Assembly: GCF_002332255.1 (NCBI RefSeq)
Contig: NZ_NRGW01000001.1
Location: forward strand, 2,914,001-2,978,000
Length of the DNA stretch: 64,000 bases
Reading direction: 5' to 3'
Origin: Halomonas sp. JB37
GTDB taxonomy: Bacteria; Pseudomonadota; Gammaproteobacteria; Pseudomonadales; Halomonadaceae
In this document: positions 34,802 to 44,471 of the stretch, in pieces
How positions within the stretch are numbered: the stretch's first letter is position 1
Layout of the letters: each line of letters starts with the position of its first letter
The notes under the pieces: model-generated
What the model was told of the DNA's origin: nothing
What the model saw: the letters and a program-made list of their open reading frames with translations, nothing else
The model's database searches: none
Translations under genes and position numbers: made by a program

Positions 34802-35866
34802 TTAAAGGCTGCCTAGTCGTTGACCTTGATAGCTGCCATCTTGGACGCGCTTCCACCAAGTCTCATTCGCTAAATACCATTGCACCGTTTTGCGCAGGCC
34901 GGTTTCGAACGTTTCATTTGGCACCCAGCCTAGCTCACGCTCAACTTTACTAGCATCAATGGCATATCGGACATCATGGCCTGGTCGGTCAGTGACGAAC
35001 GTGATCAAGTCACGGTATGAGCTTTTGCGCGGCACAAGCTCTTGCAGCAGGTCACACAGTGTTTCCACTACGGTAAGATTGGCTTTCTCGTTGTGACCTC
35101 CAATGTTATAGGTTTCGCCTACCTGACCTTCGTTAGCTACTTTAATCAACGCGCGTGCATGGTCTTCAACAAAAAGCCAATCACGAATCTGCTGCCCATC
35201 ACCGTATATCGGCAGTGGCTTACCGGCTAAGGCGTTAAGAATCATCAGAGGAATAAGCTTTTCTGGAAAATGAAACGGGCCGTAATTGTTCGAGCAGTTA
35301 GTGACTAACGTTGGCAGGCTGTAAGTGCGCTGCCAAGCACGTACTAAATGATCGGAGCTGGCTTTACTAGCCGAATAGGGCGAGCTCGGCGCGTAGGAAG
35401 TATCTTCCGTGAAGAGGTCATCGGTACCGTCTAAATCACCATACACTTCATCGGTCGAGATATGATGAAAACGGAAGGCGTTAGCTTTGACAGCATCTTG
35501 TTGCTGCAAGCCGTTCCAGTAGCTCCGCGCAGCTTCCAGTAGAACAGCGGTGCCAATCACATTGGTTTGAATAAATTCTGACGGGCCATCAATAGAACGA
35601 TCGACATGACTCTCTGCGGCAAGGTGCATCACCACATCAGGCTGATACTGCTCAAACAGTTGCTGCATGATATTAGCATCGCAAATATCAGCCTGAACAA
35701 AAGCATAATGTCCACTGGCCTCAACGTTCGCCAGCGATTCTAAATTACCAGCATAAGTGAGTTTGTCTACGTTCACTACACGGTGATTTGTATTCTGAAT
35801 AAGCTCGCGTATAACTGCAGAACCAATAAATCCAGCGCCGCCGGTAATTAAAAACATTTTACTCAT
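34802..35866 (-). CDS. rfbB: dTDP-glucose 4,6-dehydratase
   Basis: Second enzyme of dTDP-L-rhamnose synthesis. Seen: [32 protein letters not shown], the catalytic STDEVYGDL region and the [15 protein letters not shown] motif. 354 residues from ATG 35866. A TTG one codon upstream is less likely. The start lies within the end of pgm (8-base overlap), so the two are translationally coupled. Confidence 0.96.
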   Translation of the reverse strand: MSKMFLITGGAGFIGSAVIRELIQNTNHRVVNVDKLTYAGNLESLANVEASGHYAFVQADICDANIMQQLFEQYQPDVVMHLAAESHVDRSIDGPSEFIQTNVIGTAVLLEAARSYWNGLQQQDAVKANAFRFHHISTDEVYGDLDGTDDLFTEDTSYAPSSPYSASKASSDHLVRAWQRTYSLPTLVTNCSNNYGPFHFPEKLIPLMILNALAGKPLPIYGDGQQIRDWLFVEDHARALIKVANEGQVGETYNIGGHNEKANLTVVETLCDLLQELVPRKSSYRDLITFVTDRPGHDVRYAIDASKVERELGWVPNETFETGLRKTVQWYLANETWWKRVQDGSYQGQRLGSL

Positions 35867-37463
35867 CAACGGATCTCAACACACTCGACAATAACACCAG
35901 GGCACTCTCAATCAGCTCATCTAAGTGCTGCTCGCCTTTAAAGCTTTCTGCATAAACTTTGTAAAGTGACTCAGTGCCACTGGGGCGTGCGGCAAACCAG
36001 CCGCTTTCAGTCGTGACCTTAATACCGCCAATAGAAGCGCCGTTACCCGGTGCAGCGCTTAGCACAGCAGTAATAGCATCACCGGCCAGATTTTTTGCGT
36101 TCACGCTCTTTGCGCTTAACTTTTTAAACGCAGCTTTCTCTTCAGGTGAGCAGGTAGTGTCAACACGCTTATAGAAAGGTTCGCCAAAACGCTCAGTGAG
36201 CGCACGGTAATACTCACTAGGCGTTTTGCCCGTTACCGCCATGATCTCAGCCGCTAAAAGACACAACACAATGCCGTCTTTATCAGTAGACCATGCACTT
36301 CCATCGCAAGTCAGCAAGCTGGCACCAGCACTTTCTTCGCCACCAAAGGCCAACCAACCTTCATGCAGGCCTTCCACAAACCACTTAAAACCTACCGGCA
36401 CTTCATAAAGCTCGCGCTGATGGGAAGCCACCACGCGATCAATCATGGAAGATGAGACCAGCGTTTTACCTATTTTCAAGGTGGCTGCCCACTCTGGGCG
36501 ATGCATGATCAGATAATCAATACACACGGCTAAAAAGTGGTTGGGGTTCATCAATCCACTTGCATCGACAATGCCGTGACGATCCGCATCAGGATCATTA
36601 CCAAAGGCGATATCGAAGCGGTCTTTAACCTTTAATAGATTGGCCATGGCAGCCGGGCTTGAGCAATCCATACGGATCTTACCGTCGTGATCCGGCGGCA
36701 TAAACGCAAAATCAGGATCAATGGTGGTATTCACCACCTCAAGATTCAATTGGTAATGCGCCGCGACCGCCTGCCATACCGGCAGCGCCGTGCCGCCCAT
36801 CGGGTCAGCACCCAGCGTTAGGTTCGCCTTCTGAATCGCGCTCATATCCACCACGGTGCCAAGCTGAGCCACATAATGCGCGGTGTAATCGTACTCTTGA
36901 GCGTGGGCAATTGCCTCTTCGATAGAGACGGTGAGAACATCGTCTAACTGGCGAAGCAGATATTCATTTGCGCGTTGCTCTATCCAGCCCGTCGCATCCG
37001 TATCAGCGGGGCCGCCATGGTAGGGATTGTACTTAATGCCACCATCTTCAGGAGGATTATGTGATGGGGTAATGATCAAGCCATCGGCCAATGCGGTACT
37101 AGGCTCAATCTGACCTTGAGGACGATTATGTTGCAAAATGGCGTGGCTAACTAAGGGTGTCGCGGTGTAGCCGTGAGCTTTCTCCACAAAGACCGCCACC
37201 TTGTTAGCGGCCAGCACCTGGAGCACGCACTCCCATGCCGGGCGGGAAAGCGCATGAGTATCAAAGCCTAAAAACAGCGGCCCTTGATAGCCCTCTTCAC
37301 GTCGATAGTCAACGACCGCTTGGGTGATCGCATAAATATGTGATGCATTAAACGTTCGCTCAAGTGAGCGGCCACGGTGACCGGATGTGCCAAACGAGAC
37401 TAGCTCTTTAGCCACGCTAGCATCGGGCCGTTGTTCGTAAAACGCCTTTAAAATGGCTTCCAT
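35859..37463 (-). CDS. pgm: Alpha-D-phosphoglucomutase
   Basis: Interconverts glucose 6-phosphate and glucose 1-phosphate, the branch point feeding RfbA and GalU. Seen: FGTSGHRG near the N-terminus, the phosphoserine loop [17 protein letters not shown], the metal-binding [10 protein letters not shown], and [10 protein letters not shown]. These match the long Pgm of E. coli type. ATG at 37463 has AAAAGGAG at 7 bases, preferred over a frame extension to 37508. 534 residues. A TTGACA box lies about 50 bases upstream but without a convincing -10. Confidence 0.95.
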   Translation of the reverse strand: MEAILKAFYEQRPDASVAKELVSFGTSGHRGRSLERTFNASHIYAITQAVVDYRREEGYQGPLFLGFDTHALSRPAWECVLQVLAANKVAVFVEKAHGYTATPLVSHAILQHNRPQGQIEPSTALADGLIITPSHNPPEDGGIKYNPYHGGPADTDATGWIEQRANEYLLRQLDDVLTVSIEEAIAHAQEYDYTAHYVAQLGTVVDMSAIQKANLTLGADPMGGTALPVWQAVAAHYQLNLEVVNTTIDPDFAFMPPDHDGKIRMDCSSPAAMANLLKVKDRFDIAFGNDPDADRHGIVDASGLMNPNHFLAVCIDYLIMHRPEWAATLKIGKTLVSSSMIDRVVASHQRELYEVPVGFKWFVEGLHEGWLAFGGEESAGASLLTCDGSAWSTDKDGIVLCLLAAEIMAVTGKTPSEYYRALTERFGEPFYKRVDTTCSPEEKAAFKKLSAKSVNAKNLAGDAITAVLSAAPGNGASIGGIKVTTESGWFAARPSGTESLYKVYAESFKGEQHLDELIESALVLLSSVLRSVDE

Positions 37464-37539
37464 GTGTAAACTCCTTTTAACAACAAGACCCGCAAGCGAT
37501 GACCACAAGTGTCAAGTCTATAATAACGAGAACCATAAT

Positions 37540-37564
37540 AACTAAAGCCCCTGAACAAGGGGCC
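37540..37564 (-). terminator. Terminator after ugd
   Basis: On the minus strand GCCCCT pairs with AGGGGC around a TGTTC loop (37547 to 37563), followed by TTTAGTTATT. It lies about 40 bases after the ugd stop and would separate the glycosyltransferase operon from pgm. Confidence 0.7.
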
Positions 37565-37604
37565 ATACCATCATTAATGCTGCCATTTCAACGCTGCCTG
37601 TTTT

Positions 37605-38771
37605 TCAATCACTGCCAAACAGGTCGCGGGTATATACTTTCGCTTCTACGTCACTAAGCTCAGCCACCATTCGGTTAGTCAAGATGACGTCACACTTGTC
37701 TTTAAAGGCGGCTAAATCACGCATCACGGTTGAGCCGAAGAACTTGTCGTCTTGCAATACCGGTTCATAAACAACCACCTCTACACCTTTTGCCTTAATA
37801 CGCTTCATAACACCCTGCATAGCGCTGGCACGAAAATTATCCGAGCCTGTTTTCATGATAAGCCGATAAACGCCTACCACGGTCGGATTGCGGCGCAGCA
37901 CTGATTCAGCAATAAAGTCTTTGCGCGTACGATTAGCATCCACAATCGCTTGCACCATATTGCTCGGCACATCCGCATAATTGGCGAGCAGCTGTTTAGT
38001 ATCCTTCGGCAAACAATAACCGCCATATCCAAAGCTTGGGTTGTTGTAATGCTTACCAATTCTCGGGTCGAGACCAACGCCTTGAATAATCTGCTTGGCA
38101 TCTAAGCCGTGAGTTTCCGCATAGCTGTCTAATTCATTGAAATAAGCCACCCGCATTGCCAGATACGTGTTCGCAAATAGCTTAATTGCCTCGGCCTCGG
38201 TGCTATTAGTCAGCAGTACCTCAATCTCTGCTACCAGCGCCCCTTGCTTGAGAAGGCCAGCAAACATCTCGCCCCGCTCGGAACGCTCACCGACAATGAT
38301 GCGCGAGGGATAAAGGTTGTCGTAAAGTGCCTTGCCTTCACGCAAAAACTCAGGCGAAAAAATAAGATTTTGGGTACTAAAACGCTCCGAAGCACCCGTG
38401 GTGTATCCCACCGGCACGGTGGATTTAATCACCATCACTGCCTCAGGGTTAATGCGCATGACTTGCTCAATGACAGCTTCGACGCTTTTAGTATTGAAAT
38501 AGTGAGTGTCCGCGTCGTAGTCCGTGGGGGTTGCGATAATCACGAACTGAGCATTCGCGTAGGCTTGTTCAGCATCCAACGTAGCCGTAAAGCGCAGGTC
38601 ATTGCGACTTAAAAAGTCTGATATTTCAGCGTCCTCAACCGGCGAGAGACGATTATTCAGCAACTCGACTTTCTCCGGCACAATATCCACTGCGACCACT
38701 TCGTGGTGTTGTGCTAGCAGCATCGCGTTGGAAAGCCCTACATAGCCGGTTCCTGCAACGGCAATTTTCAT
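37605..38771 (-). CDS. ugd: UDP-glucose 6-dehydrogenase
   Basis: Oxidises UDP-glucose to UDP-glucuronate, the likely acidic sugar donor of the polymer. Seen: Rossmann motif [32 protein letters not shown], and the catalytic Cys in [12 protein letters not shown] (about residue 252). 388 residues, the short Ugd form. AGGGG upstream of ATG 38771. It closes the glycosyltransferase and peptide-ligase series. Rhizobial rkpK is the same enzyme. Confidence 0.95.
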   Translation of the reverse strand: MKIAVAGTGYVGLSNAMLLAQHHEVVAVDIVPEKVELLNNRLSPVEDAEISDFLSRNDLRFTATLDAEQAYANAQFVIIATPTDYDADTHYFNTKSVEAVIEQVMRINPEAVMVIKSTVPVGYTTGASERFSTQNLIFSPEFLREGKALYDNLYPSRIIVGERSERGEMFAGLLKQGALVAEIEVLLTNSTEAEAIKLFANTYLAMRVAYFNELDSYAETHGLDAKQIIQGVGLDPRIGKHYNNPSFGYGGYCLPKDTKQLLANYADVPSNMVQAIVDANRTRKDFIAESVLRRNPTVVGVYRLIMKTGSDNFRASAMQGVMKRIKAKGVEVVVYEPVLQDDKFFGSTVMRDLAAFKDKCDVILTNRMVAELSDVEAKVYTRDLFGSD

Positions 38772-38809
38772 ACTTATAGCCCCTAAAAACTAACCCAGAA
38801 AAACATAAA

Positions 38810-39904
38810 TCACTCGAAAGCGCCGTCCACTGAACGGCTGCGGCTCATCCAGAATGTCTCTGTTTTGAGTGGATCACCGATGAGCTGAGCATCTACTCCA
38901 GCCTGCTGAGCCATACGGGCCGTCGCTATTGGGTTATCCAGTAACTGCTGTAGGCTATCGCACCATGCTGAGGGTGAGTCTTCCACCAATAGACCGTTTT
39001 CACCATGGCGCACCACCTCAGTATAGGGGTAGCGATTGGAGTAAAGACCCACCCCCCCCATCGCGGCAATATCCAAAAACTTAATAAACGACTTTCCTTG
39101 GTTGAACGGCGTTGCTAGCAGCGGCGCCAAGCCAATATGAAAGCGGTGCTGGCGTTGGTACTTTTTGAATGCTTCCCAGGGCAACGGCGCCGGCGCCCTT
39201 ACCCGCGGCAGCGCTGCCAATCGTTTCGGGATATTCTGACCCAACATCACCTCAAGCTGAGTATCATCACGCTGCTGTTGGAGCGCTTCCAAGGCTGGCA
39301 TGATGTGCAGTAAATCTTGAAGATGCGCCCGCGTACCGTGAAAGCCTATTTGCCAGGGCAATTGCGCAGAAGGAGAAACCGTAAAATGTTCGTGGCTTGG
39401 CAACGGCGCCAATAACGGTGGTGTTAGTACTGAAACGTTAGGATGGCGAGGTGTAAAGTAACGAGCGAGCTGGTCGCTACAGACCACCACTTCATCGGCC
39501 AATGCCAATAAGCGCGACTGAAGGCTAGCGATAAGCGCCATGCGTTTGCGATAAGCGCCGGGCAGTGAGGCGTCAATGGCGGCCGCGGAAATGTCATCAT
39601 CAATCAGATAAACAATATAGCCAAATGCATTACGGTTACGCTCTAAACAGCGCAGCCAACTAAGGGGAAGCGAACGGCATAGCAGCAGGTTAGCCCCGGC
39701 ATAGTTGCGCATAAAGGAACGCCCATGCAGCCACCCAGCGCCAAAAGCACGAGAAGTAGGAAAACGCTCGGTTCGCACGCCCTGATGATGCATGGCAGTC
39801 GCGGCCGACTCATAAAAATAGATATCCTCAGTTGGCCTCGCGCCATCGCTAAGCACCAGCCAATGCGTATCCGGCCACTCTCTACGCCTTCTCCCTAGAA
39901 TCAT
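38810..39904 (-). CDS. Glycosyltransferase, GT4-like
   Basis: Cytoplasmic sugar transferase of GT-B type, 364 residues. Seen: two-domain layout, with ADEVVVCSDQLARYFTPRHPNV near the domain border and a C-terminal part AAMGGVGLYSNRYPYTEVVRHGENGLLVED. The latter matches the donor-binding E..G..G pattern of group 1 glycosyltransferases. ATGA overlap with the upstream GT2 gene. Donor and acceptor are unknown. A cysteine-free N-terminal domain resembles proteins annotated as glycosyltransferases in capsule loci. Confidence 0.8.
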   Translation of the reverse strand: MILGRRRREWPDTHWLVLSDGARPTEDIYFYESAATAMHHQGVRTERFPTSRAFGAGWLHGRSFMRNYAGANLLLCRSLPLSWLRCLERNRNAFGYIVYLIDDDISAAAIDASLPGAYRKRMALIASLQSRLLALADEVVVCSDQLARYFTPRHPNVSVLTPPLLAPLPSHEHFTVSPSAQLPWQIGFHGTRAHLQDLLHIMPALEALQQQRDDTQLEVMLGQNIPKRLAALPRVRAPAPLPWEAFKKYQRQHRFHIGLAPLLATPFNQGKSFIKFLDIAAMGGVGLYSNRYPYTEVVRHGENGLLVEDSPSAWCDSLQQLLDNPIATARMAQQAGVDAQLIGDPLKTETFWMSRSRSVDGAFE

Positions 39905-42108
39905 CGTAACGAAAAATCCTCATTTGCCAACGTCAAATTAGGATTATAGGCAGGGTCTTTATCGAGTAACGATCCCCACTGCTCTCGCATATAGCGTGCT
40001 TCTTTCAAAGCACGGGCACGCTTTTTAGGCGTATCATCAGCGCCACGGGAAATGGACTCATGGTGGTAAAGCTCAGCAAAGGGTGTCCACAGATTACGCA
40101 ACCCCAGCTTATGCACCTTTAAGCACAAATCGACGTCATTGTAAGCGACCGCTAAATCAGGTTCGTTAAGACCACCTACTTGCTCAAACACCTCACGACG
40201 CAGTAGCAAGCATGCTGCCGTTACAGCCGTTAGGTTTTGAACAAGCTGTAGGCGACCCGCATAGCCTTCTTCGTTGTGCTGAAAAAACCGGTGCGCATGC
40301 CCCGCCACTCCGCCTATCCCTAATATGACCCCACCATGCTGAATGGTCCCATTTGGGTAATAGAGCTTCGCACCCACACACCCCACTTCCGGCCGGGATG
40401 CTTGGCTAACCATTTCTGTTAACCATTCGCCATCGATAGGCTCAACATCATTGTTAATCAGACCGATGATATCGCCTCTAGAATGCTGGGCACCAAAATT
40501 ATTAATTGCAGAATAATTAAAATCATGGTTCCAACGCATGACTTTTACCCGCGAATCACGTTGTTCTACTTCTTCCATATAAGCCAGTGTTTTAGCGCAG
40601 CTGGACTGGTTATCTAAAATCAATAATTCAAAATGCCGGTAAGCGGTTCTCTCCAAGATAGCATCCACACATGGCTTCAGTATTTCAACACCATCACGAG
40701 TGGGTACTAACAAACTAACGAGAGGCTGAGGCGAAGGGACTGGCCACATAACCCGCGCTGAATTAACCACACGCCCAGGAACAATATGAGCAGAGCAGCC
40801 CATCTCATTGAGGCTAAGAGACACTAGAGCCGCATAATCGTTAGCAAGCGAAAGCGTGCTCGGAACTGCACGATGAAGCAGAATGCGCCCAATACTTTGT
40901 ATTTTTCTAACATTACTGGCTAACACGTTAAGCGCCAGCTTAGCCTGCCAGCTGTCTATTGATGTAGCGCAAGGTAAGCCGCCGGCCGGCATTATCTCTG
41001 AGAATTTATCGCCACGTACCCATATCGCACATCCAATATAGGGCTGCGAAAGCAACAAGTCTGGGTTCCATTGGGGTTTAAAAAGCGGAGAATGTCGCAT
41101 GCCTTCAGCATCTAACTGATCCTCATCGCTATAAAGCAACTCTGCGTCAGGATAACCTGCCAACATGTAAAGCGCATGGGCTGGTAGCTTATCGCCAGGG
41201 CTAAGAACAGACACCCACATGGAGGCAGAGAGTGTCATTTTTCGAGGCTCAGATTTTGTATCTGATATCGTAATGCGTGGGTCTTCCGCCACCATTTTTT
41301 CAAGATACGGGAGCACATCCGTGACGCAGCCTACCGAGGGTAAAAGCACAGCTCTCCAGCTATCTAGCAATTGGAGCTGAAGGCTTTTTATCGTTTTTAC
41401 AAGAGAATCAGCATCATGAATACCTGCAACAGGAATATAAAAAAGGTATTCACCTACCAGTTGCCGCGCTTGAATTTTCGTTCTTATTTTAGCCCCATTT
41501 GGCTTACTTTCGAACTCACGCACCCAAAGCCTATAATTTCGGCGTGAGCACAAGCTAATGTAGGTTGACTCATACTCTCGAATGGCTGTTCGGCGCCATG
41601 ACTCACCGCTCGCACGTGCGCGCAGGCGAACTCTTCTGACAGCCTCTTGCTGTGAGATATCGCGATAGTCCTGATGAATGTTAATCAACCGCTGCAGTAA
41701 ACGGTCACGGGCAAACGAAGCAGTGACCCACACAAGGCGAAAGTGTGGCAATGAAAAATGTCCCTTTGCATTCATTGGCCTGAAGGCAAAGGACTTAACC
41801 CCCCAAGGCACATGCACTAGGCGCTTGCTCAGCTTGCCAACCCGCAAAGGCATATCAATATTGAAGGTCCTACGACCCGCCACAAAACGAAAGCTAGCGG
41901 CCACCGAGGTTACCGAGCGGTCTACCATAAGTTCAATCATATACCAGCCGGGTAAATAGACGCCGCCCTGAGTGGTAAACTCCATGGACTCGTCTAGCGC
42001 TTCCCAGCGATGGTGATAGGCATCCCATACAACATTATCTTTAGGCGCTAGGGCTTGCTGAAATGACAGCGTGCCCAGCACCACTTGCATATTGGCTGTT
42101 ATCGTCAC
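39901..42108 (-). CDS. Large family 2 glycosyltransferase with two GT-A regions
   Basis: 735-residue glycosyltransferase. The C-terminal domain (about 465 to 720) is a clear GT2: VSLLVPTRDGVEILKPCVDA, LLILDNQSS, IGLINNDVEPIDGEW (DxD-like) and GGLNEPDLAVAYNDVDLCLK. The region about 200 to 440 looks like a second, diverged GT-A fold (LLYSDEDQLDAEG). Such tandem GT2 proteins are common in O-antigen and capsule loci. Residues 1 to 150 are a beta-rich domain of unknown role. The start is a GTG overlapping the upstream stop (GTGA) with AAGGGTGG before it. Confidence 0.85.
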   Translation of the reverse strand: MTITANMQVVLGTLSFQQALAPKDNVVWDAYHHRWEALDESMEFTTQGGVYLPGWYMIELMVDRSVTSVAASFRFVAGRRTFNIDMPLRVGKLSKRLVHVPWGVKSFAFRPMNAKGHFSLPHFRLVWVTASFARDRLLQRLINIHQDYRDISQQEAVRRVRLRARASGESWRRTAIREYESTYISLCSRRNYRLWVREFESKPNGAKIRTKIQARQLVGEYLFYIPVAGIHDADSLVKTIKSLQLQLLDSWRAVLLPSVGCVTDVLPYLEKMVAEDPRITISDTKSEPRKMTLSASMWVSVLSPGDKLPAHALYMLAGYPDAELLYSDEDQLDAEGMRHSPLFKPQWNPDLLLSQPYIGCAIWVRGDKFSEIMPAGGLPCATSIDSWQAKLALNVLASNVRKIQSIGRILLHRAVPSTLSLANDYAALVSLSLNEMGCSAHIVPGRVVNSARVMWPVPSPQPLVSLLVPTRDGVEILKPCVDAILERTAYRHFELLILDNQSSCAKTLAYMEEVEQRDSRVKVMRWNHDFNYSAINNFGAQHSRGDIIGLINNDVEPIDGEWLTEMVSQASRPEVGCVGAKLYYPNGTIQHGGVILGIGGVAGHAHRFFQHNEEGYAGRLQLVQNLTAVTAACLLLRREVFEQVGGLNEPDLAVAYNDVDLCLKVHKLGLRNLWTPFAELYHHESISRGADDTPKKRARALKEARYMREQWGSLLDKDPAYNPNLTLANEDFSLR

Positions 42109-44444
42109 GCGCTAAACCACCCTTCCGGAAGACAGTCATTCCATTTATCCACCCCCCAGCCCGCTAAAGCAGTTTGTTCAGCGGGCATACGTTGAGCAAA
42201 CGCAGCGGTATGTTCTTCCATGCTTACGCCTTCTGTTTTTTCAAGAATGGTATCTTGCAAAGACCACGTCACTTGCGGTGCCGCGACCATAAAACGTGCA
42301 TTTGTCTGCACTAACACTACCTGGGCAGCGACAGAATGAACCAGTGACACATCAACATTACCGGCGCTATGTACAAATATCACACGGCGGAAAATACGCA
42401 CTAAAAACGGAAACATCATATAGCTTGAAGAGGCCCCCATCACCAAACAGCACTGGTCAAGCACAGCATCGCTATTTTCCCACACAATGACACGCCCAAA
42501 GTTAGGCAGGCCATTGTCGTAGCGTTTATGTTCCCGATGATCAAACGAATTCAGCCGTGGAGTAGCCGCCCTGCGCACGGGATTTAACTTACTTCCCAAA
42601 TCTCCACGCACCTGCACAACTTTATACTCATCCTCAGCAAACCAACGTTCGGCATCTTCCAATGCGGCCAGCCCTAATCGACTCACCGCCTCGCAGGTAA
42701 CACGCATGGCAGCTTGCTGGGTCCAATGGGTATCCGTCACGTGGTAAGCGTCATCACCCATCTGTTTCAACAAAGCTTCAGGATACAAACAAAAAGCATC
42801 TGGTAACGCTTCAACAACTTGATCAACAGGCGTAACGGCACCCATTGGGTAAGGGTGATAAGCGTGCATCACCTTCTCCTTGCTAGGAGCAATCACCATC
42901 AAGACATTCGCGTTTGCCTGGATAGAAAGCGTTGTTAGTTGCTCAGCATAGGCAATCCAATTATCGATAGCTTCCTGCCGTAACGATATATAGCCAAGGT
43001 GCTGGTACAGGCTTGCGTTAGTATCCTGATCGAGAAACAGCCAGCCCTGTTGGCCAATCAATGCACTGGCCTGAAGCTCCTGCGCTGAAGCATCATGCAT
43101 CAGCGTTAAACGCTCTAGCGGAATACGCTGCTCGCTTGTTTCAGTGGTTAGCACAGCAGACAACGTTACATTGCCGGCCCGAACCGGCAGCTCAACACGG
43201 AAATGAACAGTACCGCTTGTACTTTCGCCGTCAGTAAATTCAAAGCGAGTAACAGGAAGCACGCATTCGACGCCCTCTTGCCAACAACAGACAAGCTGCA
43301 CATTGCCATTAACAGGCGATAAACCGGCAACACTCAGGCTAGCCTGAAGCAATACACCTCGCTGGGTAAGCAGCCCCCGCGACTGTTGTGGCCACGTTCG
43401 TTTCCAAGCCGTAATAGGTGGTTTTAGTGGCGCAGAGCGAGAGTGCACAAAAGCATAACGGGCATGCCTCCACCAGGATAAGGAAGCCGAAAGCGTTTTA
43501 CGCCACCATGACTGCCTAGGCGCATAAAAAGGCACAGCAAATACACTTGTGCTGGGTAGCGACAGTGCCTGCAAGTAAACATGGCTGGCCCATGCCTTAG
43601 CGACGGAACTCTTCCGGGTATTTCGATCAAAGCGAGAGAAGTAAGCATCACCTTGCGTAGCTGTTAACGCGCTGCCTGCACGTTGCTTTACGCGGCTAAG
43701 CACAAACTCTTCCACGGATTTAACCGCGTAGTGGTTGATCCGCGCCCCCTGCCAGCACACGCGGCGGCTGACACCGGGCCGTCCATCAACCACTTGTAGC
43801 GGCTTACCTTCACCATCAACGTAATGCCCCGTTTTTAGCGTCGCATGGCACTCGTTATCGAAATGACGTACCCGCGAAGGCCTCACAACACTCTTGTAGA
43901 ATCGGTTGTAGCGAAACGTGCGTGAAGAGCGTTGCGTAAAACGCTCTATCACCAAGCCATCGCCCCGAAAACGCTCACCAGAAGAGCCAAAACATGCAGA
44001 ATTAAGCGCCAAGGCACTCACTTCTGGATTACTGAATATCTCGCCAAGCCAATTAGGCAGTCGTTTTGGATTAGGCTTGTTGGCAATCATGGTCTGAGCA
44101 CCATGCTCATCTAGCGGCAATAAAAATTCGTCGACACCAATGAAGGCAACGATATCTAACGTCGCGGGGCACGCGGCTAATAGCGAGTGGTAAACGAAGG
44201 GTTCACTTGAGAACGGCTCACTTGACGTATCATCCACACCCGATGGACGTACTAATGTCACTAAACCAAGGCGTTTCAGCTCACGTAGATAGGCATAAGA
44301 ACCATCGCTACTACCAATGTCTGCAATAACAAAATGCTCGACGCCTACCGCCAGATGGAAAGCAATCCACTCTTGCAGTGCATCCAATTCATTTTTAATA
44401 ACTGCCGCAACACCTAGCCGGGGCAGCCTCTTCGAGGTTGAAAT
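42105..44444 (-). CDS. GT92-like glycosyltransferase fused to an AlgX/AlgJ-like SGNH domain
   Basis: Seen: an N-terminal GT92/DUF23-type domain (VIKNELDALQEWIAFHLAVG, DIGSSDGS). After it comes a middle beta-rich segment and a C-terminal domain of the AlgX/AlgJ type (GWLFLDQDTN; VIAPSKEKV; DTHWTQQAAM; VMGASSSYM). Those proteins O-acetylate exopolysaccharides in the periplasm, yet no signal peptide is seen here. The start is problematic: the frame is open up to the TAG of the upstream gene without ATG or GTG. The first TTG (44387) falls inside the conserved GT motif, so I place the start at an ATT (44444) that has GGGAG upstream. See finding on the in-frame stop. Confidence 0.75.
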   Translation of the reverse strand: MSTSKRLPRLGVAAVIKNELDALQEWIAFHLAVGVEHFVIADIGSSDGSYAYLRELKRLGLVTLVRPSGVDDTSSEPFSSEPFVYHSLLAACPATLDIVAFIGVDEFLLPLDEHGAQTMIANKPNPKRLPNWLGEIFSNPEVSALALNSACFGSSGERFRGDGLVIERFTQRSSRTFRYNRFYKSVVRPSRVRHFDNECHATLKTGHYVDGEGKPLQVVDGRPGVSRRVCWQGARINHYAVKSVEEFVLSRVKQRAGSALTATQGDAYFSRFDRNTRKSSVAKAWASHVYLQALSLPSTSVFAVPFYAPRQSWWRKTLSASLSWWRHARYAFVHSRSAPLKPPITAWKRTWPQQSRGLLTQRGVLLQASLSVAGLSPVNGNVQLVCCWQEGVECVLPVTRFEFTDGESTSGTVHFRVELPVRAGNVTLSAVLTTETSEQRIPLERLTLMHDASAQELQASALIGQQGWLFLDQDTNASLYQHLGYISLRQEAIDNWIAYAEQLTTLSIQANANVLMVIAPSKEKVMHAYHPYPMGAVTPVDQVVEALPDAFCLYPEALLKQMGDDAYHVTDTHWTQQAAMRVTCEAVSRLGLAALEDAERWFAEDEYKVVQVRGDLGSKLNPVRRAATPRLNSFDHREHKRYDNGLPNFGRVIVWENSDAVLDQCCLVMGASSSYMMFPFLVRIFRRVIFVHSAGNVDVSLVHSVAAQVVLVQTNARFMVAAPQVTWSLQDTILEKTEGVSMEEHTAAFAQRMPAEQTALAGWGVDKWNDCLPEGWFSA

Positions 44445-44471
44445 AGTCCCTAACTCCCAGTCGTTGCTAAT

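Noticed and set aside
44344-44354. Second ops-like string (GGCGGTAGGCG, minus strand) near the start of the GT92-type gene
   Set aside because: It encodes the conserved Ala-Val-Gly-Val of the glycosyltransferase motif and lacks the T expected after the core.
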